54,484 bases of DNA from Poteriospumella lacustris. Lineage: Eukaryota; Sar; Chrysophyceae; Chromulinales; Dinobryaceae. The stretch spans positions 1-54,484 of the forward strand of contig SMOI01000218.1 in the NCBI GenBank assembly GCA_008000375.1, given 5' to 3'. Below are positions 30,561 through 39,592 of this stretch, piece by piece. Below the pieces are notes generated by a model that worked only from the letters and a program-made list of their open reading frames with translations, was not told the origin of the DNA and searched no databases. Numbering within the stretch: position 1 is the stretch's first letter; every line of letters begins with the position of its first letter. The translations under genes and the position numbers were made by a program.

Positions 30561-31214
30561 TGGAGACTATACCAGCGGCGTCCATATCTTCTTCTGTGAG
30601 TAATCCCTTTCACGACACATTGTTGCCATAGCCTCCCAATTTTTGTCGCTTTTGCAGGTAGAGTGGTCGTGCATGTTTTCAACGCCTTCGATAAAGATGG
30701 TTAGGGTCCCCAACCAATTGTCAGTGTATCCCCATCACCACCATCGATTGATTCAATGTGTTTCTTATCGCCCAAACAATTCTTTGCAAAGTGTTAATTA
30801 TCTTTTGCGCGAACGATATTGTTCCGCATATCGCTCTTTAATTTGTCGCCTACTGTGGTTCGGCTTTGCGCTGTCGTTTTTTCACTACATAAACAAGAAA
30901 TCAATGCAGTATACTTCATTCGAACTGTTTCTGGTTGGATTTTGTTATGTTGCAGGATTAATTCTGGGTGATTATCACTCTAAGCTAGCTTGTATGGGCT
31001 ATCCTGTGTATTTAGTTTCGAAGCTCATTGTTTTTTCTTTGTTCTTTTTGATCGAATTGGCTCAATGGCAGCCAAAGAAGAAACTCATTTGATTATCTGG
31101 GTTTATTCACTGGGTTTTGAGTCAGACTACGTTCAAGCTGGTATCGTACTGCGGAAACAGTTTTCCATTCCTCAATTGTTCAAACTTCAGTAGACAATGA
31201 TAGAATCGTCAAAT
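30561..31214. other. no supported gene
   Basis: A plus-strand frame at 30643-31092 is hydrophobic but starts within the transposase relic and shows no family feature. It is treated as chance. Confidence 0.3.
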
Positions 31215-31688
31215 CTACGAATTTGGTACCAAATACGATGGTGATGGTTCTAAAGTCATTTCCTGACCGAAGTATTGGAGTATCTTCCTTCGCAAATTCG
31301 AACAATGATCAATCACCACGTTTGAATCTCCGTTTGAAGAGAATATTGGGTAAGAGTCATTAAATTTTGAAACAATGTCCCATGTCCTTTGTTTCGCAAG
31401 AAGACTTGTTTCCGTTTTGTGATGCTGCCACAGCATTTTATCTCTTCCGCCACGATGGAGATCGCGGTCCATTGCTCCTGTGTCGATGAAACGTTTCCCG
31501 TATCTCTGAACAGTGCGCTGTGATACATGGTAGGAAGCTACAACGTCCGAAACTCGTTGAGTTGGAGTCATTTCAATGACGTTTTGGCGGAACCACTGAG
31601 GATATCCGTATCCCAACGGGGTAATCTGGCGGAGCATCCATTCCTTTGCGATCTGAAAGACAGACAGATGGTGAGAAACGTTAACCAT
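31215..31688 (-). pseudogene. Tc1-like transposase N-terminus (helix-turn-helix), relic
   Basis: The minus-strand frame of 157 codons contains MTPTQRVSDVVASYHVSQRT followed by VQRYGKRFIDTGAM. This is the paired-type helix-turn-helix and 'R.GR' layout found at the N-terminus of Tc1/mariner transposases. The catalytic domain does not follow, so it is truncated. It lies inside a broken DDE_1 transposon copy and probably arrived by insertion. Confidence 0.5.
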
Positions 31689-31999
31689 TCCTCCAGTTGT
31701 TGAAGTTCAAGCCTCAACAAGCCCAGGATATTTTGTCAGAGAAGGGCTATGTTGTGGCTTGATAGTGGCTGGGTAGGTTGCTGGGTAGTTGGCTGGCGTC
31801 GGGTTGGCTGGGGAGCCGACGGCGCAAGCCGAGCCACAGTAACCTGTACGCTCAAGCGCGGACAAGAGTGCGCGTGCGCGCGTAGCGAGCGCGCACATTG
31901 CTCGTCACTTGTCTTGATTGCTTCGCCCCTATACACTTTACAGAGTACCATCAAATCGTCTTCCATTTGCCCCTCTTCTGCAGCGTCAAGATCAACGCC
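31689..31999. other. no gene recognised
   Basis: Contains a GGTTGGCTGG-type simple repetition and a GCGCGTGCGCGC-rich patch near 31870-31895. No coding feature is supported. Confidence 0.35.
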
Positions 32000-32730
32000 A
32001 TTTAACTTCCAAGGAGATTTGCGTATTTTGCGAGGAATCTATTCCAATCGTTTCTTCGAAGCTTTGAAAAACGTACTCACATCAGAGGGCTGGCAAAGCG
32101 CACTGCTTGATGCTGGTGTCTTGACAAGGTGAATTTTATGTCCCTCCATAAGCTGCAACATGTCATTCTCTTGAAAGACTTCAATTTGCTTTGCTTCCCC
32201 ATCGCAGGACACAAAAACATGCGAAGGAGAATCTTCTTGAGCTCGCAATACATGTGATCGCGATAGCTAGAAAAACTCACAAACCACTTCCTTAAAATAC
32301 CATCTGTATAACGAGGAATTGCAAGCTCTTGTTCTCGTAACATAAACTCATCCATAGGACTCCGTTTCATAAATGGGTCCCAATCCAACAATTTTCATGA
32401 CCTCAATCAGCCATGTTGTTGTCTGCAACGACAAAGACAGGAGGAGCTGAGTACCCGGCAGCGTTGTTGAGATGGTACATCTTCACAGCAAATACCAATG
32501 TACCAACACTAGGTGTTGAACTCGCTCTGCTTTCTTTCTTGATATTCGTCGGAGACTATAAACTGCGTTGCATCCCAGTTGGCAATGAGCTTGCGATCAA
32601 GCCCGTCACAGTAACCTTTCACAAGGAAAATCATCGACAAAGCATTTCGAGGGTCGGCTTCAGCTTCAATTCAAGCATCGGTTTTCAACTGGACCTTAGC
32701 CTCCACAAGGCCATGCTTTCGTAAATATAT
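32000..32730 (-). pseudogene. DDE_1-like transposase, N-terminal and middle part
   Basis: Minus-strand frames give AEADPRNALSM and NWDATQFIVSDE (first catalytic Asp), then YHLNNAAGYS-like sequence, then VSCDGEAKQIEVFQEND and CQPSDVSTFFKASKKRL (second and third catalytic Asp). All match the intact enzyme at 15746-17752, but stops and frameshifts lie between the pieces. With 30392-30560 it forms one degraded, interrupted transposon copy. Confidence 0.8.
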
Positions 32731-33344
32731 GCGAGAAACGCATTCTTGCTCCACGGCATCCACCCCATGGCAAGATTAAGTCTGAGCAGCCTCTTTCATG
32801 AGAATGTTCAATAAATCTTCTGTCGAAGGTGCTTACTGAGCCGATAAACGACTTCTTATTGAACCCAAGGCAGAGTCAACTCTCATTGCATCAAGCTTGC
32901 TTGGTCGGCCACGTTTAGAATGAAATGTGACCATGTCAATTGCAAAATAAATCTGTTAAGCTTGAATGTACCGTTTGAGACTTCTTTGGCTGATACCGAA
33001 ACTCTGGAGGAAGTATTAGTTGTAAAGTGGGTTGAACTTGGTGCGGCGGGAGCATCTGATTTCGCTCCGCAACGGTGGTCACCAACGCAGCGTGGCTGTA
33101 CACAAACGCGGACCCATCCGTATCGCACAGCCCGCTCCGTCGAACTCTGAAAGCGTCACTTCAAAATGACTGTTACGCTTCCTAGATATTTGGTGCTTGC
33201 CGCGTTCGAGCTGATTGAAGGACAATGTATTCGCGGCTCCCTCTGGTGTGAAGTAGACCGGCACTACTCCAAAGAAGTCTCCGACGATTGATGTACGTTG
33301 TGTCTTCCCTTTGTGGATATGTGGTGGGGCCATTGGGCATCAAT
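32731..33344. other. no gene recognised
   Basis: Short frames on both strands, without motifs. Confidence 0.3.
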
Positions 33345-33990
33345 ATGACGCTAAGGCATTCACCACTTCCACGCACCGTTCGTAGAAGGAGTGGATCGAT
33401 TCGCTCTGATCCGTGCGGATAGTCCGGAATGTTCTGACCACATTGTATTCTTGTGTATCTCGATTGCTCAATCCGCTCATGTGAGTGAGCTTTAACGCTG
33501 TCCATCGGATCGCTTTATCGGATCGCTTCCATCGCCGAGGAGGGAGACGGCGTCCGCCGAATTGCAGAACAAGGTCATCGAGGTCTCGGATAGCTTCGAA
33601 CTAATTTGCGCAAATATTTTGGTCTTCTCCCTATCTGCTTCTTGTCTGTTCTGCAGAAGACTTTTTGCCGCTTGAGTGACTTTTGTTTCGAGGACCTTCA
33701 TATTCGTGTCAGCGGGTAGCAGCGATAAGATCGCGTCGAGGTCTTCAACAAAACGGTATGCACCGCCTGGATCCGGCGTCATTTGGTCATCTTCATCGAT
33801 GAGTTGTTCTTGTTCTTCAGCGTCTTCGTCGGCTGGGATTCAGCTTCACTTTCCGGCTCTCGAGGGTCATTTGCCACTGCTGCTCTCAGCCGAAACTTGA
33901 TCGTCGCGCCCCCGTGTAGTAATGGAGAGAGTGGAGACAGTTCCCGTAAAAAGCGAACGTGGCTCTTATGTGGTCAGTTAGCCGTGCCTT
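33345..33990 (-). pseudogene. gag relic (third copy of the family)
   Basis: The minus strand reads SNRDTQEYNVVRTFRTIRTD and SESIHSFYERCVEVV, homologous to the relic at 19803-20225. Upstream, a 96-codon frame (33492-33782) with many Lys, Glu and Leu is probably the N-terminal part of the same gag. The C-terminal portion is missing. This is the last recognisable retroelement before the viral insertion. Confidence 0.7.
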
Positions 33991-34890
33991 GAACAAAATG
34001 AGCTCGGACACAGAGCCTGGCCTGCGCACAGGTATGTGTTGATTGACTTTATCTTTTAGTCAATCGACTACCGAGGGCTGGGGCGCGGGGATGCTTATTT
34101 TTTTGAAGCCCGGGCGCCGTTGCTCGTTTTTCAAGCTCGGGCCCTTCGAGTCGGGGTTGGAGTTCTTTGGCTTCGCCATGGGGTGGGGGTTGGTGGGGTT
34201 GAGCTTTCTTTTAATTCTCGAAGACAGACAGGTAACGCCCTCTCGTCGTCCGGTTCTAGGAGATTTGACGTCCTTTTAACGTTGCGCCCTGTGCTTCTTA
34301 TCTAGGCGATTTTCACCAGTTGACCTATGCCTGAGTTCAAAAAAGAACTTGCTCAACTTGATGATCGTAAGCTTTGAATCAAAAGAATGTGATCACTTAC
34401 AACGCCTGTCTACAGCATGGTAAGGATCTTCTCTCTGCCTTTCTTGTGCACGGTTTGATCAGTAACGTATCTTGAGCGGTCATGATGACTCACAGGTCCG
34501 ATGATTGAGGAGTCGACGATGTCGACTTCCCCGTCATCATGATCCTGAGCAGTCGTCGTCGTGGCAAGATTGGCTTCCGACGAGCAGTCTTCCAAGCACG
34601 TTTCGATTTCCTCCCGCTCTAATGCTGGTCCCAGCCTCCCGAACCCAACTTTCTGTTGGAACTCTTTCCAATATAAACTAAATCACTTTCAAGTACTACT
34701 ACTAAAATCATGAACCCCGTAAGATATTGGACCCGGGTTGGACCCGTGTACCGTGACATCCAGCGTGGTACTTGGCGACGCAGCGGCATCAACGAGAGAG
34801 TCCGGCGACGCGCCATCAAAGGGCGACGTCGCTCGGACGACACCGCGGTCGGCACGACGGGGGCCCCCGAATACCATACAAAAAACAAAA
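33991..34890. other. host flank of the provirus; one possible exon
   Basis: On the minus strand, about 34410-34680 can be read as an acidic frame (EREEIETCLEDCSSEANLAT onward) that might be a host exon or transposon piece; nothing is recognised in it. GC content falls sharply after about 34880, at an A-rich stretch that marks the border with the viral DNA. Confidence 0.3.
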
Positions 34891-34906
34891 AACAAAAAAT
34901 GAATTA

Positions 34907-34940
34907 GTTTCTGGGTCGTTTAGCCACTCAGTGCCTAAAC
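34907..34940 (+). repeat. 34-bp terminal motif, copy 1
   Basis: Three blocks, GTTTCTGGG, TTTAGCCAC and GTGCCTAAA, are each separated by three bases. The last two are near-reverse complements of each other (8 of 9). Copy 2 lies 270 bp further in. It is probably at or near the outer end of the element. Confidence 0.8.
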
Positions 34941-34958
34941 TATAACAAATTTTTGAAA

Positions 34959-35010
34959 GTGTCCAAAATGGAATTTATTTTTATATAATATTTATTTCCA
35001 TTTTGGGCAC
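34959..35010. repeat. hairpin in the left terminal region
   Basis: GTGTCCAAAATGGAA at 34959-34973 pairs with TTCCATTTTGGGCAC at 34996-35010 with a single mismatch, around an AT-only loop. It lies between the two copies of the 34-bp motif, and could serve as a replication or processing signal. Confidence 0.8.
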
Positions 35011-35095
35011 ATTTAAGAATTTAATAATTTACTAAAAAAGAGAATTTAAAGGTTGGATTTTTGGGAATTGTGGAAATCTTAAATTTTTGGGTAAT

Positions 35096-35172
35096 TATTT
35101 AATTGTTGAAATTTTTTAATATAGATGAATTTATTTATTTAAATATTTAAAAATGATTTAAGAAAAAAATAA
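35096..35172 (+). repeat. left terminal inverted repeat (part visible on both sides)
   Basis: These 77 bp are the exact reverse complement of 54408-54484. The inner edge is exact (35172/54408); the outer extent cannot be seen because the window ends. Protein-primed replication of related elements starts at such terminal repeats. Confidence 0.95.
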
Positions 35173-35176
35173 AATT

Positions 35177-35210
35177 GTTTCTGGGATATTTAGCCACGAT
35201 GTGCCTAAAT
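35177..35210 (+). repeat. 34-bp terminal motif, copy 2
   Basis: Same three 9-base blocks as at 34907-34940, with all spacer bases free to differ. It starts four bases inside the inner edge of the terminal repeat. No copy is found just inside the right terminal repeat. Confidence 0.8.
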
Positions 35211-35495
35211 TAAATATTATTTCTTTATTACTTATTTATTTCTTTAATATATATTTTATTTAAAAAAAGAATAATAATTACGGAGGTTGAAAAGGTGGAG
35301 GGTGTTGAGGTGAAAAGGAATTTCAGATTTCAAACGGAAAGTATAAAAAATATTTAATTTTGAAAAACCTCCCCTTAAAATCCACCTTAGAAAAAAACTA
35401 AATTATCTTGGTTGAAAATTTTGGAATCGTAAAAAATATAATTGTTTTAAATTTTTGGGCTCAAATAAAAAATAAAATATATAGAGGTATTATAT
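35211..35495. other. AT-rich left-end non-coding region
   Basis: Contains a purine-rich stretch GGAGGTTGAAAAGGTGGAGG near 35282 and runs of A/T. No gene is supported. Confidence 0.5.
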
Positions 35496-35717
35496 ATGGC
35501 AGGAAATTTTTGGTGTTTTGGTTGTAGTAATTGGATAAATAAAAATAAACCATTCCTAGTAATAAGATGTTCTGATGAGGAGGATTGTAGTAATTGTGAT
35601 TATTTTTGTGATGATTCGTGTATTGAATTGGCGGAATTAATGGATATTGACTTTTCAAAATGTAATTGTTGTGCGGGTAATGTAAAAAAAGAAATAATTG
35701 ATTTAAATAAAAAATAA
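35496..35717 (+). CDS. small cysteine-rich protein, likely zinc-binding
   Basis: 73 residues with ten cysteines arranged as C7-x2-C10, C25, C31-x2-C34, C38, C42 and C56-x-C58-C59. This suggests one or two zinc sites, perhaps a small RING- or treble-clef-like fold. It is the first gene inside the left terminus and starts at an ATG preceded by TATATA. No family is recognised. Small Cys-rich proteins near the ends of such viruses are often regulatory or host-interaction factors, but that is inference. Confidence 0.7.
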   Translation: MAGNFWCFGCSNWINKNKPFLVIRCSDEEDCSNCDYFCDDSCIELAELMDIDFSKCNCCAGNVKKEIIDLNKK

Positions 35718-35789
35718 TTATTTATTAAATATATAGATGAATTTATTTTTGAGTGTGTTATAAAAAAATATTATATACAGTAATTATAT

Positions 35790-36083
35790 ATGGAAATGGA
35801 AAATCAAGATTTATCAAAAATGTCTTTACAAGAATTAAATGAATATAGTTCCAAACTAATTTCAGAATATAGAGAAACGGAAAGAAGACTTAAATTTTGG
35901 ACTAACGATTATAAAACAAATTATATCTTTTCTCAAGATAGAACAATTGAAGATAAGATTTTTAATATTTCAAATATAGTTAATGAGAAATTTGCAAAAT
36001 TAGAAAGAATGAATTGTTCTAAAAAAATAAAAGAAATTGAAAAACAAATTGATGAATTAGATATATTTTTAAGTAATGAATAA
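35790..36083 (+). CDS. small coiled-coil protein
   Basis: 97 residues, highly charged and predicted entirely helical. Two heptad-like stretches (residues about 10-32 and 68-95, for example KIKEIEKQIDELDIF) suggest a coiled coil. No enzymatic motif. It lies in the four-gene plus-strand group at the left end, preceded by a TATATA stretch. Function unknown. Confidence 0.7.
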   Translation: MEMENQDLSKMSLQELNEYSSKLISEYRETERRLKFWTNDYKTNYIFSQDRTIEDKIFNISNIVNEKFAKLERMNCSKKIKEIEKQIDELDIFLSNE

Positions 36084-36149
36084 ATATTTTTTTGAATATT
36101 ATAAATATAAAACTATAAAATAATATATAAACATAATGTATATAATAAT

Positions 36150-36617
36150 ATGGCGGAGATCGAATCTGGAACTTTCTATCTTACAACTTGGTCGGCATCT
36201 TCAGTTACCAATGGAAATTATATTAAATATAATAGTTTTAATATAAAAGAATGTCTTGGAGAAATGTATGATAAATATGATAAATTTAAATTAGTTTTAA
36301 ATGGAGTATCAAATTTTAATAATATGGCAGTTACTAATAGACTTGTAGCAATAAAAATGTCAGGTTTAGATTGGATAGGTTGTTTTGATTATGGAACCAA
36401 TATAACAACTGAAGCAACATTAGGAATAATTACAGTAGCATCAATAGCAGGTATCAATTCTCAAACTCCATCAAATTGGGGATGCTGTTTCTCAAAGCCA
36501 AGCACTCACACAGTCAATTTAACAATTACATATCACGATATAAAAATAAATGCAATAGACCCAAATACAAATTATAATCTTTCAACATTTCTATTTTCCG
36601 TTTATGGTGTCAATTAA
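36150..36617 (+). CDS. beta-rich protein, single copy of a repeated virion-like domain
   Basis: 155 residues consisting of one domain of about 150 residues that occurs twice more in the next gene. Shared positions include NIKECLGEMYDKYDKFKLVL, a central MSGLDWI and a later FSKPS...TVNLTI strand. The pattern of alternating hydrophobic residues suggests an all-beta fold such as a jelly roll. From memory, similar sequences occur in protist viruses and viral metagenomes without a proven role. A virion surface, penton or fibre component is my inference. It starts 23 bp upstream of the next gene and probably shares its regulation. Confidence 0.75.
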   Translation: MAEIESGTFYLTTWSASSVTNGNYIKYNSFNIKECLGEMYDKYDKFKLVLNGVSNFNNMAVTNRLVAIKMSGLDWIGCFDYGTNITTEATLGIITVASIAGINSQTPSNWGCCFSKPSTHTVNLTITYHDIKINAIDPNTNYNLSTFLFSVYGVN

Positions 36618-36640
36618 ATATCTAAATATAATAATATAGA

Positions 36641-37633
36641 ATGAATAAACTAAGCGCTACATTTACATTACATTCAAACAATTGCACATCAACCAGAGTT
36701 CCAAGTATATATGTATTTTCACATTTGAATATAAAAGAAATACTGGGAGAAATGCTTTATAAATATTCGCGTTTTAAAATGGTAATTAATGCAGAAATTG
36801 GTTATGCAGAAAATTCAGGTCAATTCTTTTTTTTAAAATTATCAGGTTTGGATTGGATAAATTCTTATGACTTCAGAAGAAGAGTAAAATCTGATCCATA
36901 CATTTTATTACCAATTAATTCAATCGCGCATTTAAATCAACTATCAGCTAATAATGGCGTTATGTTCTCAAGACCATCAAATAATACTGTTAATTTTGAA
37001 ATTGCTTTTGCCAGTAGAGATACATATATGACAACTAATTCATCAAGTCTCACTGAATGTTATTTTATAATCACTATATACGGTTTGGAAGATGAAATAC
37101 CGCGAAATATAACATCAGCAACGAATATGTTGATTAAGGAAAATGCAACTTTCACACTTCATAATAGGTCAGTTTCAAGTGATCGCGGTGTTATATTTAC
37201 ATTCAATAATTTAAATATAAGAGAAATTTTAGGCCCAATGTTTAATAAATACACAAGATTTAAATTAGTATTAAACGCGCAAGCAGGACATTATTATATA
37301 TCACCTGACACAGTTACCATAAACGGTATAACATTTACACCAAAAGGAGGAGCCAATGAACCATTTTTTTTAAAATTGTCAGGTTTTGATTGGATAAATT
37401 CATATGATTTCAGAACTGAAGTTAAAGCAGATCCATACATAATGTTTCCAACAATAGTTAATCAAAGACAACAAATAAACATCTTTCAAAGTAATAATGG
37501 TTTTATGTTTCAAAAGCCATCAAATGGATTAGTAAATTTTGAAATGTGGTATCAAAACAGGGCATTATGGGATTCATCAACATATCTTATGGGAGAACAC
37601 TTGTTTGTATTTTCAATATATGGTTTGGATTAA
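36641..37633 (+). CDS. two-domain beta-rich protein, tandem duplication of the preceding gene's domain
   Basis: 330 residues made of two copies (about 1-155 and 165-330) of the domain encoded at 36150-36617. Both copies keep the N(I/L)(K/R)EILG.M..KY.RFK(L/M)V(I/L)N motif, a SG(L/F)DWINSYDFR motif and a NNG.MF..PSN..VNFE motif. The two internal copies resemble each other more than they do the single-domain gene, so the internal duplication came later. It is probably a capsid-associated or attachment protein, judged from the fold-like pattern and the viral context. The stop abuts the convergent gene at 37630. Confidence 0.8.
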   Translation: MNKLSATFTLHSNNCTSTRVPSIYVFSHLNIKEILGEMLYKYSRFKMVINAEIGYAENSGQFFFLKLSGLDWINSYDFRRRVKSDPYILLPINSIAHLNQLSANNGVMFSRPSNNTVNFEIAFASRDTYMTTNSSSLTECYFIITIYGLEDEIPRNITSATNMLIKENATFTLHNRSVSSDRGVIFTFNNLNIREILGPMFNKYTRFKLVLNAQAGHYYISPDTVTINGITFTPKGGANEPFFLKLSGFDWINSYDFRTEVKADPYIMFPTIVNQRQQINIFQSNNGFMFQKPSNGLVNFEMWYQNRALWDSSTYLMGEHLFVFSIYGLD

Positions 37634-37881
37634 TATTCAACAATAAATTTTTTGTGCTCAATTAAAACATTAACTTTTGGTTTAATATTTGAAATACTGT
37701 ATTTTTCATTTTTCACAAATTCTTTTAACAAATCGATATTTTCAGGTGCTTTTAACTTAATTGCTTTATATATTGTATTTAAATTTAATTTATAACAGTC
37801 GTGGCAAAGAACATAAGAACCAATGAGAGATTTATTACAATTTAAACACTTTGTAATATTTAGATTTTTAATTTCAGACAT
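37630..37881 (-). CDS. small zinc-ribbon protein
   Basis: 83 residues with C12-x2-C15 and C26-x2-C29, a zinc-ribbon layout, followed by a helical region and a Lys-rich tail. Its stop overlaps the stop of the convergent gene at 36641-37633 by four bases. It begins the long minus-strand block. A nucleic-acid-binding or transcription role is plausible but unproven. Confidence 0.7.
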   Translation of the reverse strand: MSEIKNLNITKCLNCNKSLIGSYVLCHDCYKLNLNTIYKAIKLKAPENIDLLKEFVKNEKYSISNIKPKVNVLIEHKKFIVEY

Positions 37882-37919
37882 AATATATAATTATGTTATA
37901 TATTATTTTTATAACAATT

Positions 37920-38900
37920 TTACAAAACCATTAATAGAAGTCCTAAAGCAGAAATTGAAGATACCGGATTTTCTTTAACAATATCCATAAATTTCCTGGG
38001 TTTATTAGATACAATAGTATTTGCAGAAGAAACAACCGATTTAACAGCAGTATTTTTAACTTCTTCAACTTTCTTCACAGCATCTTTAGCATTATCAACA
38101 ACACTTTTAATTGTGGATTCTGTTTTATTTACAATATTAGCAACTGGAGCAGATTTAACAACAGATGAAACATTATTCGAAACAATATTAACAACAGGTT
38201 GAGGATTTGAAACAGTTTTAACAACAGTATCTTTAACATCTTCAACTTTCTTCACAGCATCTTTAGCATTATCAACAACACTTTTAATTGTGGATTCTGT
38301 TTTATTTACAATATTAGAAACAGGTGCAGACTTAACAACAGATGAAACATTATTCGAAACAATATTAACAACTGGTTGAGGATTTGAAACAGTTTTAATA
38401 GCATTAGCAACAACAGCCACAATACTTGGTTTAGAAATAGTATTTGAAACAGTATTTGAAACAGCAGTAGAAACAGGTGCAATGACAGCAGTTAATGTTG
38501 TGGATGCTTTGGGCACAACATTATTAGAAACAATATTAACAACTGGTTGAGGAGTTGAAACAGTTTTAACAGCATTAGCAACAACAGCCACAATACTTGG
38601 TTTAGAAACAGTATTTGAAACAGTATTAGAAACAGTATTAGAAACAGGAGCAACAGCCGATAATGTTGTGGATGCTTTGGGCACAACATTATTAGAAACA
38701 ATACTAACAACTGGTTGAGGAGTTGAAACAGTTTTAACAGCAGAAGAAATAGTGTTTGTTATTGGTTGTGATGGAGCAATAGAAATAGATTTAACAGGAT
38801 TATTATTTGCGACAGGTGCAACAACAGCCGATAATGTTGTGGATGCTTTAGGAACAACATTATTTATTGCTTTAGTAGGATTTTTTAGTGCTTTTAACAT
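37920..38900 (-). CDS. repetitive Val/Ser/Asn-rich protein with hydrophobic C-terminus
   Basis: 326 residues built largely of internal repeats. A 59-residue unit (period 177 bp) containing NPQPVVNIVSNNVSSVVKSA and TIKSVVDNAKDAVKKVE is present twice in the C-terminal half. A related unit with VPKASTTL and KPSIVAVVANA is present about three times in the N-terminal half. The protein ends in SISALGLLLMVL, which may anchor it in a membrane. Low-complexity repeats of this kind are typical of surface, spike-like or virion scaffold proteins. It is followed by two more short membrane-type genes. No family is recognised. Confidence 0.75.
   Translation of the reverse strand: MLKALKNPTKAINNVVPKASTTLSAVVAPVANNNPVKSISIAPSQPITNTISSAVKTVSTPQPVVSIVSNNVVPKASTTLSAVAPVSNTVSNTVSNTVSKPSIVAVVANAVKTVSTPQPVVNIVSNNVVPKASTTLTAVIAPVSTAVSNTVSNTISKPSIVAVVANAIKTVSNPQPVVNIVSNNVSSVVKSAPVSNIVNKTESTIKSVVDNAKDAVKKVEDVKDTVVKTVSNPQPVVNIVSNNVSSVVKSAPVANIVNKTESTIKSVVDNAKDAVKKVEEVKNTAVKSVVSSANTIVSNKPRKFMDIVKENPVSSISALGLLLMVL
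38016..38370. repeat. tandem 177-bp coding repeat
   Basis: The sequence around TTCTTCACAGCATCTTTAGC at 38071 recurs at 38248 with few changes. It lies within the gene at 37920-38900 and encodes the 59-residue unit. Such repeats can expand or contract by recombination. Confidence 0.85.
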
Positions 38901-38933
38901 ATATTATATATATTAATTACTGATAAAAAAAAT

Positions 38934-39314
38934 TTAATCTGTAAAGTAGTTTAGAGGTTTTCCAGAAAGGAAATCATCAATTAATTCAGAAGCAACATTA
39001 GCAACAACAATAGTGCCAATATCAGCCACCATATTGTCTCTATAACTTTCATTTTTTAAGACATACTTATTCAAAGCATAAGCAGACCCAGCAGTAGCAC
39101 CCATTTCGGCTACTTTTTCCATAAGACTACCAGCAGTAGCACCTAAAGCAGGTTTAAGCATAGGTGTAATAAAACCAGAAGCCAACATACCAGCACCAAC
39201 AGAAGCGCCAAAATACATCGCTTGATTATTGTCTTTGTTTAAATAATACTTTTGAACACCATAGGCAACAACTCCAGCAGATAATGGTTTAATGACATTT
39301 GAAGAGGAATTCAT
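38934..39314 (-). CDS. small Gly/Ala-rich membrane protein
   Basis: 126 residues with two or three hydrophobic Gly/Ala-rich helices (about residues 12-22, 34-58 and 68-82). This is the composition of small viral membrane proteins that sit in an internal virion membrane or at capsid vertices. It is flanked by two other genes with hydrophobic segments on the same strand. No homology is recognised. Confidence 0.7.
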   Translation of the reverse strand: MNSSSNVIKPLSAGVVAYGVQKYYLNKDNNQAMYFGASVGAGMLASGFITPMLKPALGATAGSLMEKVAEMGATAGSAYALNKYVLKNESYRDNMVADIGTIVVANVASELIDDFLSGKPLNYFTD

Positions 39315-39362
39315 TTAATATATATAATAATACATTATATTAAATTTTTTTGAAAAAGGTTT

Positions 39363-39554
39363 TTATTTGTTAATGACAATAATTATAACTCCAGCAATAA
39401 GAATATATGTCATAGGATTACTGGCAAAAGCACCAGCAACATTTTCAACAGTTTTAAAAGGAGCCATAACAACTTTTTCTCCAATATTAAGTAATGGTTT
39501 AGTAGTTTTTTGACCAATTGAATCTATAGTTTTTCCAATTTGTTTTAAATTCAT
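39363..39554 (-). CDS. small single-pass membrane protein
   Basis: 63 residues: an amphipathic N-terminal part, then a clear transmembrane helix at the C-terminus (YILIAGVIIIVI) ending in Asn-Lys. Size and layout match minor membrane or virion proteins of PLVs. It lies in the membrane-protein cluster between 37.9 and 39.6 kb. Confidence 0.7.
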   Translation of the reverse strand: MNLKQIGKTIDSIGQKTTKPLLNIGEKVVMAPFKTVENVAGAFASNPMTYILIAGVIIIVINK

Positions 39555-39592
39555 TATATATATATGTTTTATATAATAATTTTATAGTAATT

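Noticed and set aside
30643-31092. 149-codon hydrophobic plus-strand frame
   Set aside because: It begins within a transposase relic, has no family resemblance, and its hydrophobicity is explained by T-rich sequence.
35461-35658. Minus-strand frame opposite the Cys-rich viral gene
   Set aside because: Asn/Tyr/His-rich translation of the complement of an AT-rich gene; a shadow.
38016-38880. CRISPR-like appearance of regularly repeated sequence
   Set aside because: The repeats are long, in frame and translated as protein repeats; there are no short palindromic repeats with unique spacers.
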